Made by a program: the position numbers and the translations under genes
Shown here: one piece after another, positions 27,593 through 35,295 of the stretch
Layout: each line of letters begins with the position of its first letter
How positions within the stretch are numbered: position 1 is the stretch's first letter
Assembly: GCA_903897715.1 (NCBI GenBank)
Contig: CAIUCS010000166.1
Span: 1-35,685, forward strand
Source of the DNA: an uncultured Synechococcales cyanobacterium
GTDB taxonomy: Bacteria; Cyanobacteriota; Cyanobacteriia; CAIUCS01
Reading direction: 5' to 3'
Length of the DNA stretch: 35,685 nucleotides
The notes under the pieces: generated by a model
The model's input: the letters and a program-made list of their open reading frames with translations, nothing else
What the model was told of the DNA's origin: nothing
The model's database searches: none

Positions 27593-28420
27593 ATGAAACT
27601 ATTGATTAGTAATGATGACGGGGTATTTGCCCTTGGTATCCGCACCTTAGCCAATACCTTAGCTGCTGCCGGACATGAGGTCTTTGTCATTTGCCCTGAC
27701 CGAGAACGTTCGGCAACGGGTCATGGTTTAACGTTGCATCAGCCTATACGGGCAGACCGTATAGAATCCATTTTTCATCCCCATATCCAAGCTTGGGTTT
27801 GCTCTGGAACTCCATCCGATTGTGTCAAACTGGCACTGGGAGCATTACTAGATCATCCCCCTGATTGGGTTCTATCCGGGATTAACCATGGTTCCAATTT
27901 AGGTACCGATATTCTGTATTCTGGTACGGTGTCAGCTGCCATGGAAGGAGTAATGGAAGGAATACCCTCCATCGCCCTAAGCCTGGCAAGTTTCTCATCT
28001 CAGAATTTTCAACCTGCTGCGGAGTTTGCAACCCTATTGTTAGAAGACTTCCGTCAACATCGATCATCAGAATTAATGTTGCTTAATGTGAACATTCCAG
28101 CAGTGAGTGGTTCGGAGATTAAAGGGGTAAAGCTAACTCGACAAGGGGTGCGGCGCTACGTGGATTTGTTTGAAAAACGAATTGACCCAAGAGGTAAAAC
28201 CTATTATTGGCTAGCTGGGGAATTAATGGAAGATATTGAAACTGAGGAAGATCGGGTACAGTCTGTGCCAACAGATGTGGCAATGATTCGACAAAACTAC
28301 ATAACCCTGACACCGTTACAATACAATCTTACCTATCAACTGGGATTAGAGTTTTTGAACCAAAAAAGTACCCATTTGGATCATCGGATGAAGCTGAAAA
28401 TTGCAAATCAGGAGTGGTAA
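27593..28420 (+). CDS. surE: 5'/3'-nucleotidase SurE
   Basis: A 275-residue metal-dependent phosphatase acting on nucleoside 5'- and 3'-monophosphates, linked to stationary-phase survival. The metal site is visible as LLISNDDG (Asp8-Asp9), with further ligands in the conserved [20 protein letters not shown] and [13 protein letters not shown]. Slightly longer than the E. coli enzyme, with a polar C-terminal extension. The gap of only 9 bp from the binding-lipoprotein gene suggests co-transcription. It ends 6 bp from the convergent FtsL-like gene. Confidence 0.95.
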   Translation: MKLLISNDDGVFALGIRTLANTLAAAGHEVFVICPDRERSATGHGLTLHQPIRADRIESIFHPHIQAWVCSGTPSDCVKLALGALLDHPPDWVLSGINHGSNLGTDILYSGTVSAAMEGVMEGIPSIALSLASFSSQNFQPAAEFATLLLEDFRQHRSSELMLLNVNIPAVSGSEIKGVKLTRQGVRRYVDLFEKRIDPRGKTYYWLAGELMEDIETEEDRVQSVPTDVAMIRQNYITLTPLQYNLTYQLGLEFLNQKSTHLDHRMKLKIANQEW

Positions 28421-28426
28421 AACCGC

Positions 28427-29029
28427 TTAGTACCCTGTAGGAGTAGTGACCGGAGTACAAATTAAATGCTCACAGGGTAGTTCCGTTGTTTGGCTTTCCA
28501 TAGAAAGGATGGGTCGCTGGGGTAAACCGGGAGAGACGAAAATTAAAGTATTCTTATCTTGAGGAATAAATCCATGATAGGGATTCTCAGCTTCTTGCAC
28601 CAATTGATATTTTAGTGTTTCATTAATAATTGTGATGTCTTTTTCGTTCCGTTGGAGCAATTGTAATCGGCTGTGGGCTTTATTCCAGGCTTCCTGATTC
28701 TTAAATGCCAGGCTATATAAACCTAAAGTGGCGATCGCTCCCACCACCCCCAGCGTCATTATCACTTGCTGAGTTAGCATTAGCCTCTTGATCAACTTGG
28801 GCATCAGAGGGCGTTTGGGAATCTGGACAATGGGATTGGATACAGCACTTCCTCCCTGTTGGGTTGCAGGGAGGGGATGTCTTCTCTGAGAAGATGATTT
28901 GGGGGAGTGGGTTGCAGAAATTGGATTCTGACCCGGGTAAAACCCCCTTTCGACCTTATGGGCTGAACTTCTGGTAATCAAACTTGACTTTGCACCTACT
29001 AGTTGGAACCGAGTGGGACGACTGAGCAT
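28427..29029 (-). CDS. Single-pass membrane protein with FtsL/FtsB-like topology
   Basis: About 200 residues from the preferred ATG 29029; a longer form from ATG 29107 adds 26 residues overlapping the divergent DUF3288 gene. The N-terminal 80 residues are basic, Ser/Pro-rich and probably disordered and cytoplasmic. One membrane segment follows (QQVIMTLGVVGAIATLGLYS), then a short heptad-like helix (AHSRLQLLQRNEKDITIINE) and a non-conserved tail. This layout resembles FtsL/FtsB-type division proteins, but no sequence-level match is claimed. Probably a conserved cyanobacterial hypothetical. Confidence 0.6.
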   Translation of the reverse strand: MLSRPTRFQLVGAKSSLITRSSAHKVERGFYPGQNPISATHSPKSSSQRRHPLPATQQGGSAVSNPIVQIPKRPLMPKLIKRLMLTQQVIMTLGVVGAIATLGLYSLAFKNQEAWNKAHSRLQLLQRNEKDITIINETLKYQLVQEAENPYHGFIPQDKNTLIFVSPGLPQRPILSMESQTTELPCEHLICTPVTTPTGY

Positions 29030-29071
29030 ATTCAATACGGGCTGAACTTCATCAATAGATTCAATTACGGT

Positions 29072-29365
29072 ATGGAAAAAAATGTGGAAAATCAAGAGCA
29101 AATTCATCCATTATGGGCAAAGGATCGAAAAATTGTAGATACTTTACTGAATGGTCAACCGAGCGACTTCAATCGAGTAGAACTTGCTCGTTTACTTATC
29201 CGTTACCAGGGATTTCCAGGTGCCAGAGATATTCAACATGACCTCGAGGCAGTCTTAAAACGCTGGCAATTAAATGAGAGTGAATTATTTGAACAGACAA
29301 GAAAGATCCATGGAGAAGGACATATCTATCGGGGCAAGGGAGAACAATCAGAAGACTGGAGTTAG
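29072..29365 (+). CDS. DUF3288 family protein
   Basis: A 97-residue cytoplasmic protein of a family found in cyanobacteria. The conserved core reads DRKIVDTLLNG, then DFNRVELARLLIRYQGFPGA, and ends in a helical LKRWQLNESELFEQTRKIH segment. The function is unknown. ATG 29072 is chosen because the family begins with a short polar stretch before HPLWAKDR; an upstream in-frame ATG at 29003 would overlap the start of the divergent membrane-protein gene. About 40 bp separate the two start codons, so promoters must overlap. Confidence 0.75.
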   Translation: MEKNVENQEQIHPLWAKDRKIVDTLLNGQPSDFNRVELARLLIRYQGFPGARDIQHDLEAVLKRWQLNESELFEQTRKIHGEGHIYRGKGEQSEDWS

Positions 29366-30090
29366 CACTCGTTTCCTGGACGAAAATAATTTTATCGGAG
29401 ATAGGAAATTATAACAATCATAGCCACAGGTGGGGAAGGTGAATGACCACAGGTAATCAAAAAGTTTCTCCCGTCTCAAGACTAAACCTGAGAGAGGCTA
29501 AATGATGTTGTTCCATTCTTGGAAGGGGAAAAAGACTGTAACTCATACTGCGTTTATGTACCATTCAACTCATATTCTACAGGTTGCCTTTGGTCTTCAA
29601 ATGTGCATATAGTTACAGATCATCAGAGCCATAAAATCCTGATTATCAACCTGGAAATACTTAAACCAACCTGAGTTGTACACTACAAACATTGGATATG
29701 GAAAGTGGTTTTAAGGTTTTATTCCCCATAGCTGTGGATGCTGAATAAGGCTCTCAGTCATTCCTTCTACAATGGATACCCAACAAACGACATCAACCAT
29801 GACAATATGGAACATGACATTCATCCTTTTATTATTTTTATGGAAATTAGACTAATTATTCTAACGAAATAACATAATAATGAACTTATTTTTGGTATAC
29901 CTATTGCCTTTATTAGTGAGGGCAAAAGAATTATTGATGGGAGCTTAGCCAATTTCTACAGTTATAACTAGAAAGTACAGTATTAATTGATGCGTCAGAT
30001 TAAAGCTATTACAATTAATATCTCACCATGTAATAGTATTAGAATATAGTATTATAATAAGCTTATTGTCTGAGGGAATTGAATTAAAAT
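29366..30090. other. Non-coding region upstream of cyAbrB
   Basis: About 725 bp, becoming strongly A+T-rich toward the right. I see no gene, tRNA or repeat in it. The last 120 bp probably hold the cyAbrB promoter, listed separately. The length suggests complex regulation or a lost gene. Confidence 0.4.
30053..30058 (+). promoter_or_regulatory. Candidate -10 box of the cyAbrB gene
   Basis: A perfect TATAAT lies about 32 nt before the start codon at 30091, a plausible distance for a short leader. No good -35 is seen; the surrounding region is A+T-rich, so chance cannot be excluded. Confidence 0.4.
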
Positions 30091-30516
30091 ATGGATGACA
30101 TACCAACCACTCCAATTACAGGTAAGGCTTTATTACAAAAAGCCAAAGAGTTATCAAGAATGCCCCGCAAAGAAATAGCCCGTCGTTGTGGATATGTCAG
30201 CTTTACCAACTCCGGGCGAGCTAGAATTAACTTGACTGATTTTTATGATGCTTTATTAGCTGCCAGAGGTTTGGATTTAAATCCGGAAACTTCTAAGGAT
30301 GGACGGGGAAGGGAGCCTACTTATTTGGTTAGTGTTCATAGAAATGGACAGATCGTAATTGGCTCAACCTATACACAGGAAATGCATTTGAAACAAGGGG
30401 ATGAATTTCTCATTAAACTTGGATATAAGCATATTCACTTAGTGCAAGTGGATAAGAATAAAACAGATGAAACTGATACCGATTTTGATGATGAAGACGT
30501 GGATAGTGACTATTAA
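30091..30516 (+). CDS. cyAbrB-type transcriptional regulator
   Basis: A 141-residue AbrB-like DNA-binding protein of the cyanobacterial cyAbrB family. The N-terminal half carries the family block ALLQKAKELSRMPRKEIARR and GYVSFTNSGRARINLTDFYD; the C-terminal half forms the AbrB-like swapped hairpin domain (YLVSVHRNGQIVIGSTYTQEM, then GDEFLIKLGYKHIHL). These proteins influence carbon/nitrogen balance, hydrogenase and cell differentiation genes. The tail is very acidic (TDETDTDFDDEDVDSDY), which is unusual for a DNA binder. It ends 7 bp before the convergent cysteine desulfurase gene. Two paralogues (A and B types) are usual in cyanobacteria; which this is was not decided. Confidence 0.9.
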   Translation: MDDIPTTPITGKALLQKAKELSRMPRKEIARRCGYVSFTNSGRARINLTDFYDALLAARGLDLNPETSKDGRGREPTYLVSVHRNGQIVIGSTYTQEMHLKQGDEFLIKLGYKHIHLVQVDKNKTDETDTDFDDEDVDSDY

Positions 30517-30523
30517 ATCGTTG

Positions 30524-31705
30524 TCAAAATAGGATTTTCCTGCCATGACGTAGGGATTGAATCATTGCAACTGTCTCTGTTGCCACAGCATCAATTTCCT
30601 GGGCAGTCGTAAACCTGCCTAGACCAAAGCGAATTGAAGCAAGGGCTTGGGGGGTAGACCGACCTAATGCCTTTAGAACATGGGAAGGGTTAGCGTTGGC
30701 ACTTGTACAGGCTGAACCAGAAGACACAGCGGCGATGGGTTGCATTCCTAACAGTAACGCTTCGCTATCCACGCCAGCAACACTGATATTGAGATTGCCA
30801 GGAAGGCGTTGGCTAGGGTGACCATTTAAAAACACTCCTTCCAAGGAGCTGAGGGTACACCATAGGTTCTCCCTCAGTTGGGTTAACCGTTGGGTTTCAT
30901 GATCCATTTCTGTGAGTGCCAGTTGTATAGCTTTGGCAAATCCAACAATCTGAGGGGTGTAAAGAGTACCGGAACGCATTCCATGCTCATGACCACCCCC
31001 ATGAAGTTGGGGTGCTACTTTTACCCTTGGTGTATGTTTACGGATATATAATGCCCCAATCCCTTTAGGACCATACACCTTGTGGGCGGTTAAAGACATC
31101 AGGTCTATACTCATTTTCTCCACATGTAACGGAATTTTACCAATGGCTTGGGCAGCATCGGTGTGAAATAAAATGTGGCGATCGCGGCAAATCTGTCCAA
31201 TTACTTCAATGGGTTGGAGAACTCCAATTTCATTATTCGCTGCCATTACAGAAACCAAGATAGTATCTGAACGAAGGGATTGCTGAAATTGATCTAAATC
31301 AATGAATCCATCAGGTTGAACCGATAGCAGGGTTAAGTCAAAACCGAGGGATTGTAGGTAATCAAACGGGTCTAAAACAGCCCTGTGTTCAGTTTGAACC
31401 GTAATTAAATGTCGTCCCCGGTCAAAATAAGATTCGGCTACTCCTTTGATGGCTAAATTATTCGCTTCAGTAGCTCCGCTGGTAAAAATAATTTCACCAG
31501 ATGTTGCCCCAATTGCCGCAGCGACAATTTCTCGAGCTTGGGTGATGGCAGTTTCCGCCTCCCAACCGTAGAGATGATTGGTACTGGCTGGATTTCCAAA
31601 ATGGGTGGTAAAAAAAGGGATCATTACTTCCACCACTCTAGGATCAACTGGTGTAGTACTATGGCAATCTAAATAAGTGGGGCGATACATATTTTGTTCA
31701 ATCAT
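30524..31705 (-). CDS. Cysteine desulfurase (NifS/IscS family)
   Basis: A 393-residue PLP enzyme that takes sulfur from cysteine as a persulfide for Fe-S clusters, thiamin and tRNA thiolation. The PLP lysine is in SLTAHKVYGPKG (Lys209), and HTDAAQ provides the cofactor Asp. The active cysteine lies in SSGSACTSANANPSHVL (Cys333) on the long loop typical of group I IscS/NifS enzymes. Start ATG 31705 gives MIEQNMYRPTYLD; the ATG five codons later is equally plausible. It lies 19 bp downstream of the CbiG/CobE-like gene on the same strand, so the two may be co-transcribed. Confidence 0.93.
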   Translation of the reverse strand: MIEQNMYRPTYLDCHSTTPVDPRVVEVMIPFFTTHFGNPASTNHLYGWEAETAITQAREIVAAAIGATSGEIIFTSGATEANNLAIKGVAESYFDRGRHLITVQTEHRAVLDPFDYLQSLGFDLTLLSVQPDGFIDLDQFQQSLRSDTILVSVMAANNEIGVLQPIEVIGQICRDRHILFHTDAAQAIGKIPLHVEKMSIDLMSLTAHKVYGPKGIGALYIRKHTPRVKVAPQLHGGGHEHGMRSGTLYTPQIVGFAKAIQLALTEMDHETQRLTQLRENLWCTLSSLEGVFLNGHPSQRLPGNLNISVAGVDSEALLLGMQPIAAVSSGSACTSANANPSHVLKALGRSTPQALASIRFGLGRFTTAQEIDAVATETVAMIQSLRHGRKILF

Positions 31706-31724
31706 TCAGTTGTTTTTATAGTTT

Positions 31725-32180
31725 CTAACCTACCTCCATCCCACCTTGGGCAACTGCAATTGTAACGACTCCTGAACAACCATCAAGACGATACACTTGC
31801 TTTGGAATAACAATCATGGGTGGCAGTGGGGAAGAGGAAAGGGCAGCAGCGTAGGCACATGCCTCGGCAACACTGTCAGTACCCACCTTTGTGCCCACTA
31901 TCATGGATGGAGTGGGAACGGGGAGTCCTTGTAAATAAGTGGCAGAAAAACTCAGCAGGGGTAATTGGTACTTTTTACAAAATGTCAGTAGTCCCTGTTC
32001 ATCTTTCCGTAACTCTAAGGTTGCAATTCCAACCACTGTTTCAAATATAAGACCATGGGTTGTAAACACTTGCTCTACCGCATTTTCAAACACAGACTGG
32101 TCTGTTCCCTGACGACAGCCAAACCCTATCCAAAGGAAGGGACAGGATTGATGGGAGGAGGGGTAATTAGTCATCTCCAT
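31725..32180 (-). CDS. Stand-alone CbiG C-terminal/CobE-like cobalamin biosynthesis protein
   Basis: A 151-residue protein matching the C-terminal domain of CbiG, also found alone as CobE. Recognised pieces: the opening WIGFGCRQGT, VVGIATLELRKDEQGL, LSFSATYLQGLPVPTPS, then GTDSVAEACAYAA and a final VIPKQVYR...TIAVAQ block. CbiG opens the lactone ring of cobalt-precorrin-5A; CobE's own role in the aerobic route is unclear. No other cobalamin gene is near. The shared strand and 19-bp gap to the cysteine desulfurase suggest an operon. It borders the dead IS605 element. Confidence 0.85.
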   Translation of the reverse strand: MEMTNYPSSHQSCPFLWIGFGCRQGTDQSVFENAVEQVFTTHGLIFETVVGIATLELRKDEQGLLTFCKKYQLPLLSFSATYLQGLPVPTPSMIVGTKVGTDSVAEACAYAAALSSSPLPPMIVIPKQVYRLDGCSGVVTIAVAQGGMEVG

Positions 32181-32216
32181 TGATACTGGAAGTTATGAAA
32201 GTGACAACTCCCACCG

Positions 32217-32240
32217 TCAACCGCTAAGAGCGGTCTGAAG
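32217..32240 (-). ncRNA. Right-end hairpin of the IS605 relic (omega-RNA 3' remnant)
   Basis: A perfect 6-bp stem (ACCGCT/AGCGGT, triloop) at 32220-32234 with flanking C/G tracts, ending in a TTGTCAC tail. In intact IS605 elements this end forms the 3' part of the TnpB guide RNA scaffold. Only the last 60-70 nt remain here, because the deletion that removed the tnpB 3' half also removed most of the scaffold. Confidence 0.45.
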
Positions 32241-32275
32241 GGGGCTTCTCAAATTCACAAATGAGAGTTCTTGTC

Positions 32276-32785
32276 TCATTTGATGTTAAACCTATCAGGG
32301 ATTGGACGGTGGAGGACAACTGGAATCTCACCAATTTTTGACAGCTTTACTATGCCATCTGTTAAGTGTAACCCAGCCCTTGAGCTATTAACTCTAGGAA
32401 AGGTGAAAGAACAAATATCCCCCTGTTTCTGAAATCTAGGCTTACCTCCTTTCTTACCAGTTTTATCAGGAATTGACCACCCCTTCCAAGATTTATCCAA
32501 CCCCATTCCATTCTGTTGTTGGCAGTCAGTATAAATCTCCTTGTACTCAGGAAATAATCCTTTCGTTTCTGTAAGGTCAGCCGAGTAATCTACGTTGCTT
32601 GAAATTTCGCCAATTGGCTCACTTGTCAGACTGCAACGGTTCAGATGAGATCTAGTACGACGTAACCAGTCTAATCTCTGCCCTAGAGTATAATTCCAGT
32701 GACGACGTAACAATTCTCTCCAGTGGCTCAAGGTCGCCCCCTGTAGGAGTGTTGGTTGCAATCGGCACTGATACGTTAGTAGCAT
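32276..32785 (-). pseudogene. TnpB (IS605 OrfB), C-terminally deleted
   Basis: A 169-residue open frame equal to the N-terminal portion of cyanobacterial TnpB: MLLTYQCRLQPT, then RRHWNYTLGQRLDWL, PEYKEIYTDCQQQN, KGGKPRFQKQGDI, FTFPRVNSSRAG and VLHRPIPDRFNIK. Intact proteins have about 400 residues and a RuvC nuclease after this point; here the frame stops right away and the element's right-end hairpin begins within about 40 bp. An internal deletion therefore removed the whole nuclease half and the zinc finger. The fragment might still be expressed, but it cannot cut DNA. Confidence 0.85.
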
Positions 32786-32811
32786 TATACTATTATGTCC
32801 TATTTAGTGCC

Positions 32812-33200
32812 ATGAGCTATAACAAAGGCGCAGGGCAACCGCATACAAAAATTAATATATCAATAAGAGCTAATTTTTATCACCTTATTGCGAAAAATCT
32901 TATTAGTTAAAGCATCTGGAAAGATTGCAAGAAATCGTTGCTAATACCTGTGAACAGTGGAGCAGCACACTGACTGATTTTAACGGGGAGTCCCACCACG
33001 TTCATCTGGTAGCAATCAGCAAGTTAGTGCATAACTTAAAGACTGTTTCTAGTCGGTTGATTCGTAAAGAGTATGCGGATGGCATCAACTAAATTATAGT
33101 AAGCCAGCGTTCTGGACTGGAGCCTATTTCCTTGACAGTTGTGGCGGCGTTACTATGGATCAGGTCAAACAATAGGTTGAACATCAACGTGAAATCCCAG
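32812..33200 (+). pseudogene. TnpA (IS200/IS605 Y1 transposase), multiply broken
   Basis: Conceptual pieces match the IS200 transposase: a start-like MSYNKGAG at 32812, then in another frame LERLQEIVANTCEQWSSTL, GESHHVHLVA (the HUH metal motif), NLKTVSSRLIRKEYADG, a stop, a frameshift, and SKPAFWTGAYFLDSCGG with a further stop before VEHQREIPD. The tyrosine-bearing C-terminal region is thus disrupted and residues appear to be missing between the HUH motif and the NLKTVSS helix. No active enzyme is possible. Confidence 0.8.
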
Positions 33201-33422
33201 ACTAATGGTTCCCTCGTCCCACCCCTTCAGTATTGAGGTCTACGATTATCAATTTACCCAGGGGGGGTTACTCAGGGGGGGAGCCCTATGTCCTGTTAAA
33301 GACCACCCTAACAGGGAAAGGGATGGGGCGGCTTAAGCCGTTCATGGTATACTTATGGTAACCTGCTAGATGGGCATAACTCCCAATAGCAAACTAACCC
33401 CTCCATTCCCTACCTTACCCCT

Positions 33423-33674
33423 ATGCCTCCTTTATCTAGAAAAGTCTCCCCAAAGCGATTTATTGCCGATACCTCTCAATTAATGGTTCGGGCTGAAGAA
33501 TTAATTAATGCTGCTTCAAATCGTTATCGGATTACTGTACAGGTGGCTAATCGGGCTAAACGTCGGCGATATGAAGATTTTGACAGCGGGGAAGATCCAA
33601 TCATGAAGCCTGTTTTGCGGGCAATTTTAGAAATGGCTGATGAACTGACCCAACCTGAAATTATTGGTGAATAA
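33423..33674 (+). CDS. rpoZ: DNA-directed RNA polymerase omega subunit
   Basis: An 83-residue subunit that assists folding and binding of the beta' subunit; in cyanobacteria it also supports primary sigma factor recruitment. Recognised by [36 protein letters not shown] and [13 protein letters not shown]. Length is normal for cyanobacterial omega. The next gene starts within a few bases of its stop, suggesting co-transcription. Confidence 0.93.
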   Translation: MPPLSRKVSPKRFIADTSQLMVRAEELINAASNRYRITVQVANRAKRRRYEDFDSGEDPIMKPVLRAILEMADELTQPEIIGE

Positions 33675-33678
33675 GGCA

Positions 33679-34341
33679 ATGAGTCATTTCAGTTCCTTGT
33701 TTTTCCGTGCTTTATTGATGATGGGTGGGGCGATAGTCGTCACTGCCGAGTTATCAAGTTTCCTACCCGTTTTGTCCCAACTCCCGCCCCAAGAACCCAC
33801 CCCGGGATCAACCCAAGGAGAAACCCAGTCCCCTATGGTCACCCCGCCTCGAATCAAACTTCAGGATGCTTGGCAGCAGGTCTATCGCAGGTTACCCAAC
33901 TTCCCTTTGGAAAACAACTACATCGACATTCAAACAAAACGGGTTGTCCAAGACAACACCTTAGCGGGTCGGTTAATTCGATACCATATTTATACGAAAG
34001 GGCGACCTGCCACTTCCCGATTAGACTGGAAACTTACCTTGGCTGATTATTTAGGGGTGAACGAATTCCTTCAGACGGACGACTATCCCAGTGCTACAGC
34101 CTTAACCATCAATCCAATCCAAGGCGATACCAACGTCATTCGGGCTTTGACCCTCCTCGAAAGAAATGTCTTAATCAAAACACTTGTGGCTGTATTTACA
34201 CCCCCATCCACTTCCCAGACTGGCATCCGTCCCACCACTCCTCTCTCCTCTCCCGTTCTCCTCCCCGTCCAACCCATACTTCCTCCGGTTAAGCCTACGA
34301 ACAGTCAACCCAAAGCTGCCGACTTACTCGTTCAGCCGTAG
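33679..34341 (+). CDS. Exported proline-rich hypothetical protein
   Basis: 220 residues from ATG 33679, 4 bp after the rpoZ stop; an in-frame TTG at 33664 would overlap rpoZ. The N-terminus is a signal peptide or anchor (SSLFFRALLMMGGAIVVTAE). A Pro/Thr-rich linker follows, then a globular region of about 110 residues (QDAWQQVYRRLPNFPLENNY, then TKRVVQDNTLAGRLIRYHIY), and a Pro-rich tail (PILPPVKPTNSQP). I think it is a conserved cyanobacterial periplasmic or wall-associated protein of unknown function. The order rpoZ - this gene - DUF1818 suggests one transcript. Confidence 0.75.
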   Translation: MSHFSSLFFRALLMMGGAIVVTAELSSFLPVLSQLPPQEPTPGSTQGETQSPMVTPPRIKLQDAWQQVYRRLPNFPLENNYIDIQTKRVVQDNTLAGRLIRYHIYTKGRPATSRLDWKLTLADYLGVNEFLQTDDYPSATALTINPIQGDTNVIRALTLLERNVLIKTLVAVFTPPSTSQTGIRPTTPLSSPVLLPVQPILPPVKPTNSQPKAADLLVQP

Positions 34342-34343
34342 TT

Positions 34344-34727
34344 GTGGGAGGGAATCAATTTATACAAACAGGTCAGGGGTGGCGGTTAGGTTGGAACCCT
34401 GATGCTGTGGAATATAAGGCGTTAGTGGGTGGAGAGGAATGGTCAGTTGAACTGACTGCCAGGGAGTTCAATCTTTTTTGCCAGTCGGTTCAGCAATTGT
34501 CAGAGACGATGAAATCTTTAGTCACCCAGCTAATGGAAGAAGAACTGGTCAGTTGTGAATTGGAGACTGAATACCTATGGATGGAAGTTGAGGGGTTCCC
34601 AGATGCCTTTCGCCTATCATTTATTCTAAACCAGGGACGGTGTGTGGAAGGGGGTTGGTCAGCCTCCATTACCTCTGAGTTAATCAAGGGGCTAGCAAGG
34701 ATTCAACGGTTCAGGGTTGAGAATTAA
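34344..34727 (+). CDS. DUF1818 family protein
   Basis: A 127-residue protein of a family found in cyanobacteria and plastid-bearing organisms. Seen: GQGWRLGWNPDA, EWSVELTAREFNLFC, LVTQLMEEELVSCELE, LWMEVEGFPDAFRLSFIL and the ending region VEGGWSA. The function is unknown. It begins with GTG 34344, two bases after the upstream stop, with no good Shine-Dalgarno, so translation is probably coupled to the preceding gene. Confidence 0.8.
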   Translation: MGGNQFIQTGQGWRLGWNPDAVEYKALVGGEEWSVELTAREFNLFCQSVQQLSETMKSLVTQLMEEELVSCELETEYLWMEVEGFPDAFRLSFILNQGRCVEGGWSASITSELIKGLARIQRFRVEN

Positions 34728-35295
34728 AACTCCACTGGTTTTTTGTTTCCGCTTTAACCATCAGCGATATTCCAATCTGCTTTATCAGATGAGGGAGTTA
34801 TTCAATTCGGATAAAGTTAGGTGTATTTCTCGCGAATGTATGCAGCGTATTCAGACCAACAACCGTTGTTTTTAGTGGCAGAATCATTGAAAACTATTGG
34901 CATCTGTTTCAGGGAAGTATGTTAGGCGAATTTCATCACCAAAAGGCGGATTGGCTGAGTGGGGTGGAATTTCACAAATCGCAATATGCAAAAATGTAGC
35001 ATTAATTGGCATCGGAAATATGTACACTCAAGCATTAATCGCTAACAAAACCACGCAGAGGACGCGCCAAAGGCTCACACCGCATATGGTCAACAATTCC
35101 AAATTCAAAATTTGATGGCTCTGAAAGCTTTATACCAACAGGACTGTATAATTCTTGATAATCTGGGCGATCGCTGGAATAGCATAAAATCCATCTGAAT
35201 TTGGAATTACTGATTGAGAGTGCTAGGGGTTGATATTGACAATAGTTTATGATAAGGAAAATGATGTTGCTTCAGTTCCTCATCCCAACCAACCA
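34728..35295. other. Intergenic region before the Uma2 gene
   Basis: About 570 bp. A 72-codon frame at 34897-35115 has no ribosome site or recognisable content and is not called. One HIP1 octamer lies near 35168. No repeat, RNA gene or terminator is convincing. Confidence 0.35.

Larger units (their letters stand above)
32195..33220. mobile_element. Decayed IS200/IS605 composite element with opposed tnpB and tnpA relics
   Basis: The segment holds a truncated tnpB on the minus strand and a broken tnpA on the plus strand, reading away from each other as in IS605-type elements. The right end at about 32200-32262 survives: on the minus strand a hairpin ACCGCT-CTT-AGCGGT (32220-32234), bracketed by CCCCC and GGTGGG, is followed by GAGTTGTCAC. 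The left end past tnpA (about 33220-33300) is not clearly recognisable; a G-rich patch lies there. Neither gene could be active. Confidence 0.75.

Noticed and set aside
32195-33220. A functional TnpB/omega-RNA nuclease system
   Set aside because: The RuvC half of TnpB and most of the RNA scaffold are deleted, and TnpA has stops and frameshifts.
34897-35115. 72-codon plus-strand frame before the Uma2 gene
   Set aside because: No recognisable content or ribosome site and a Lys/Thr/Arg-rich random-looking end.
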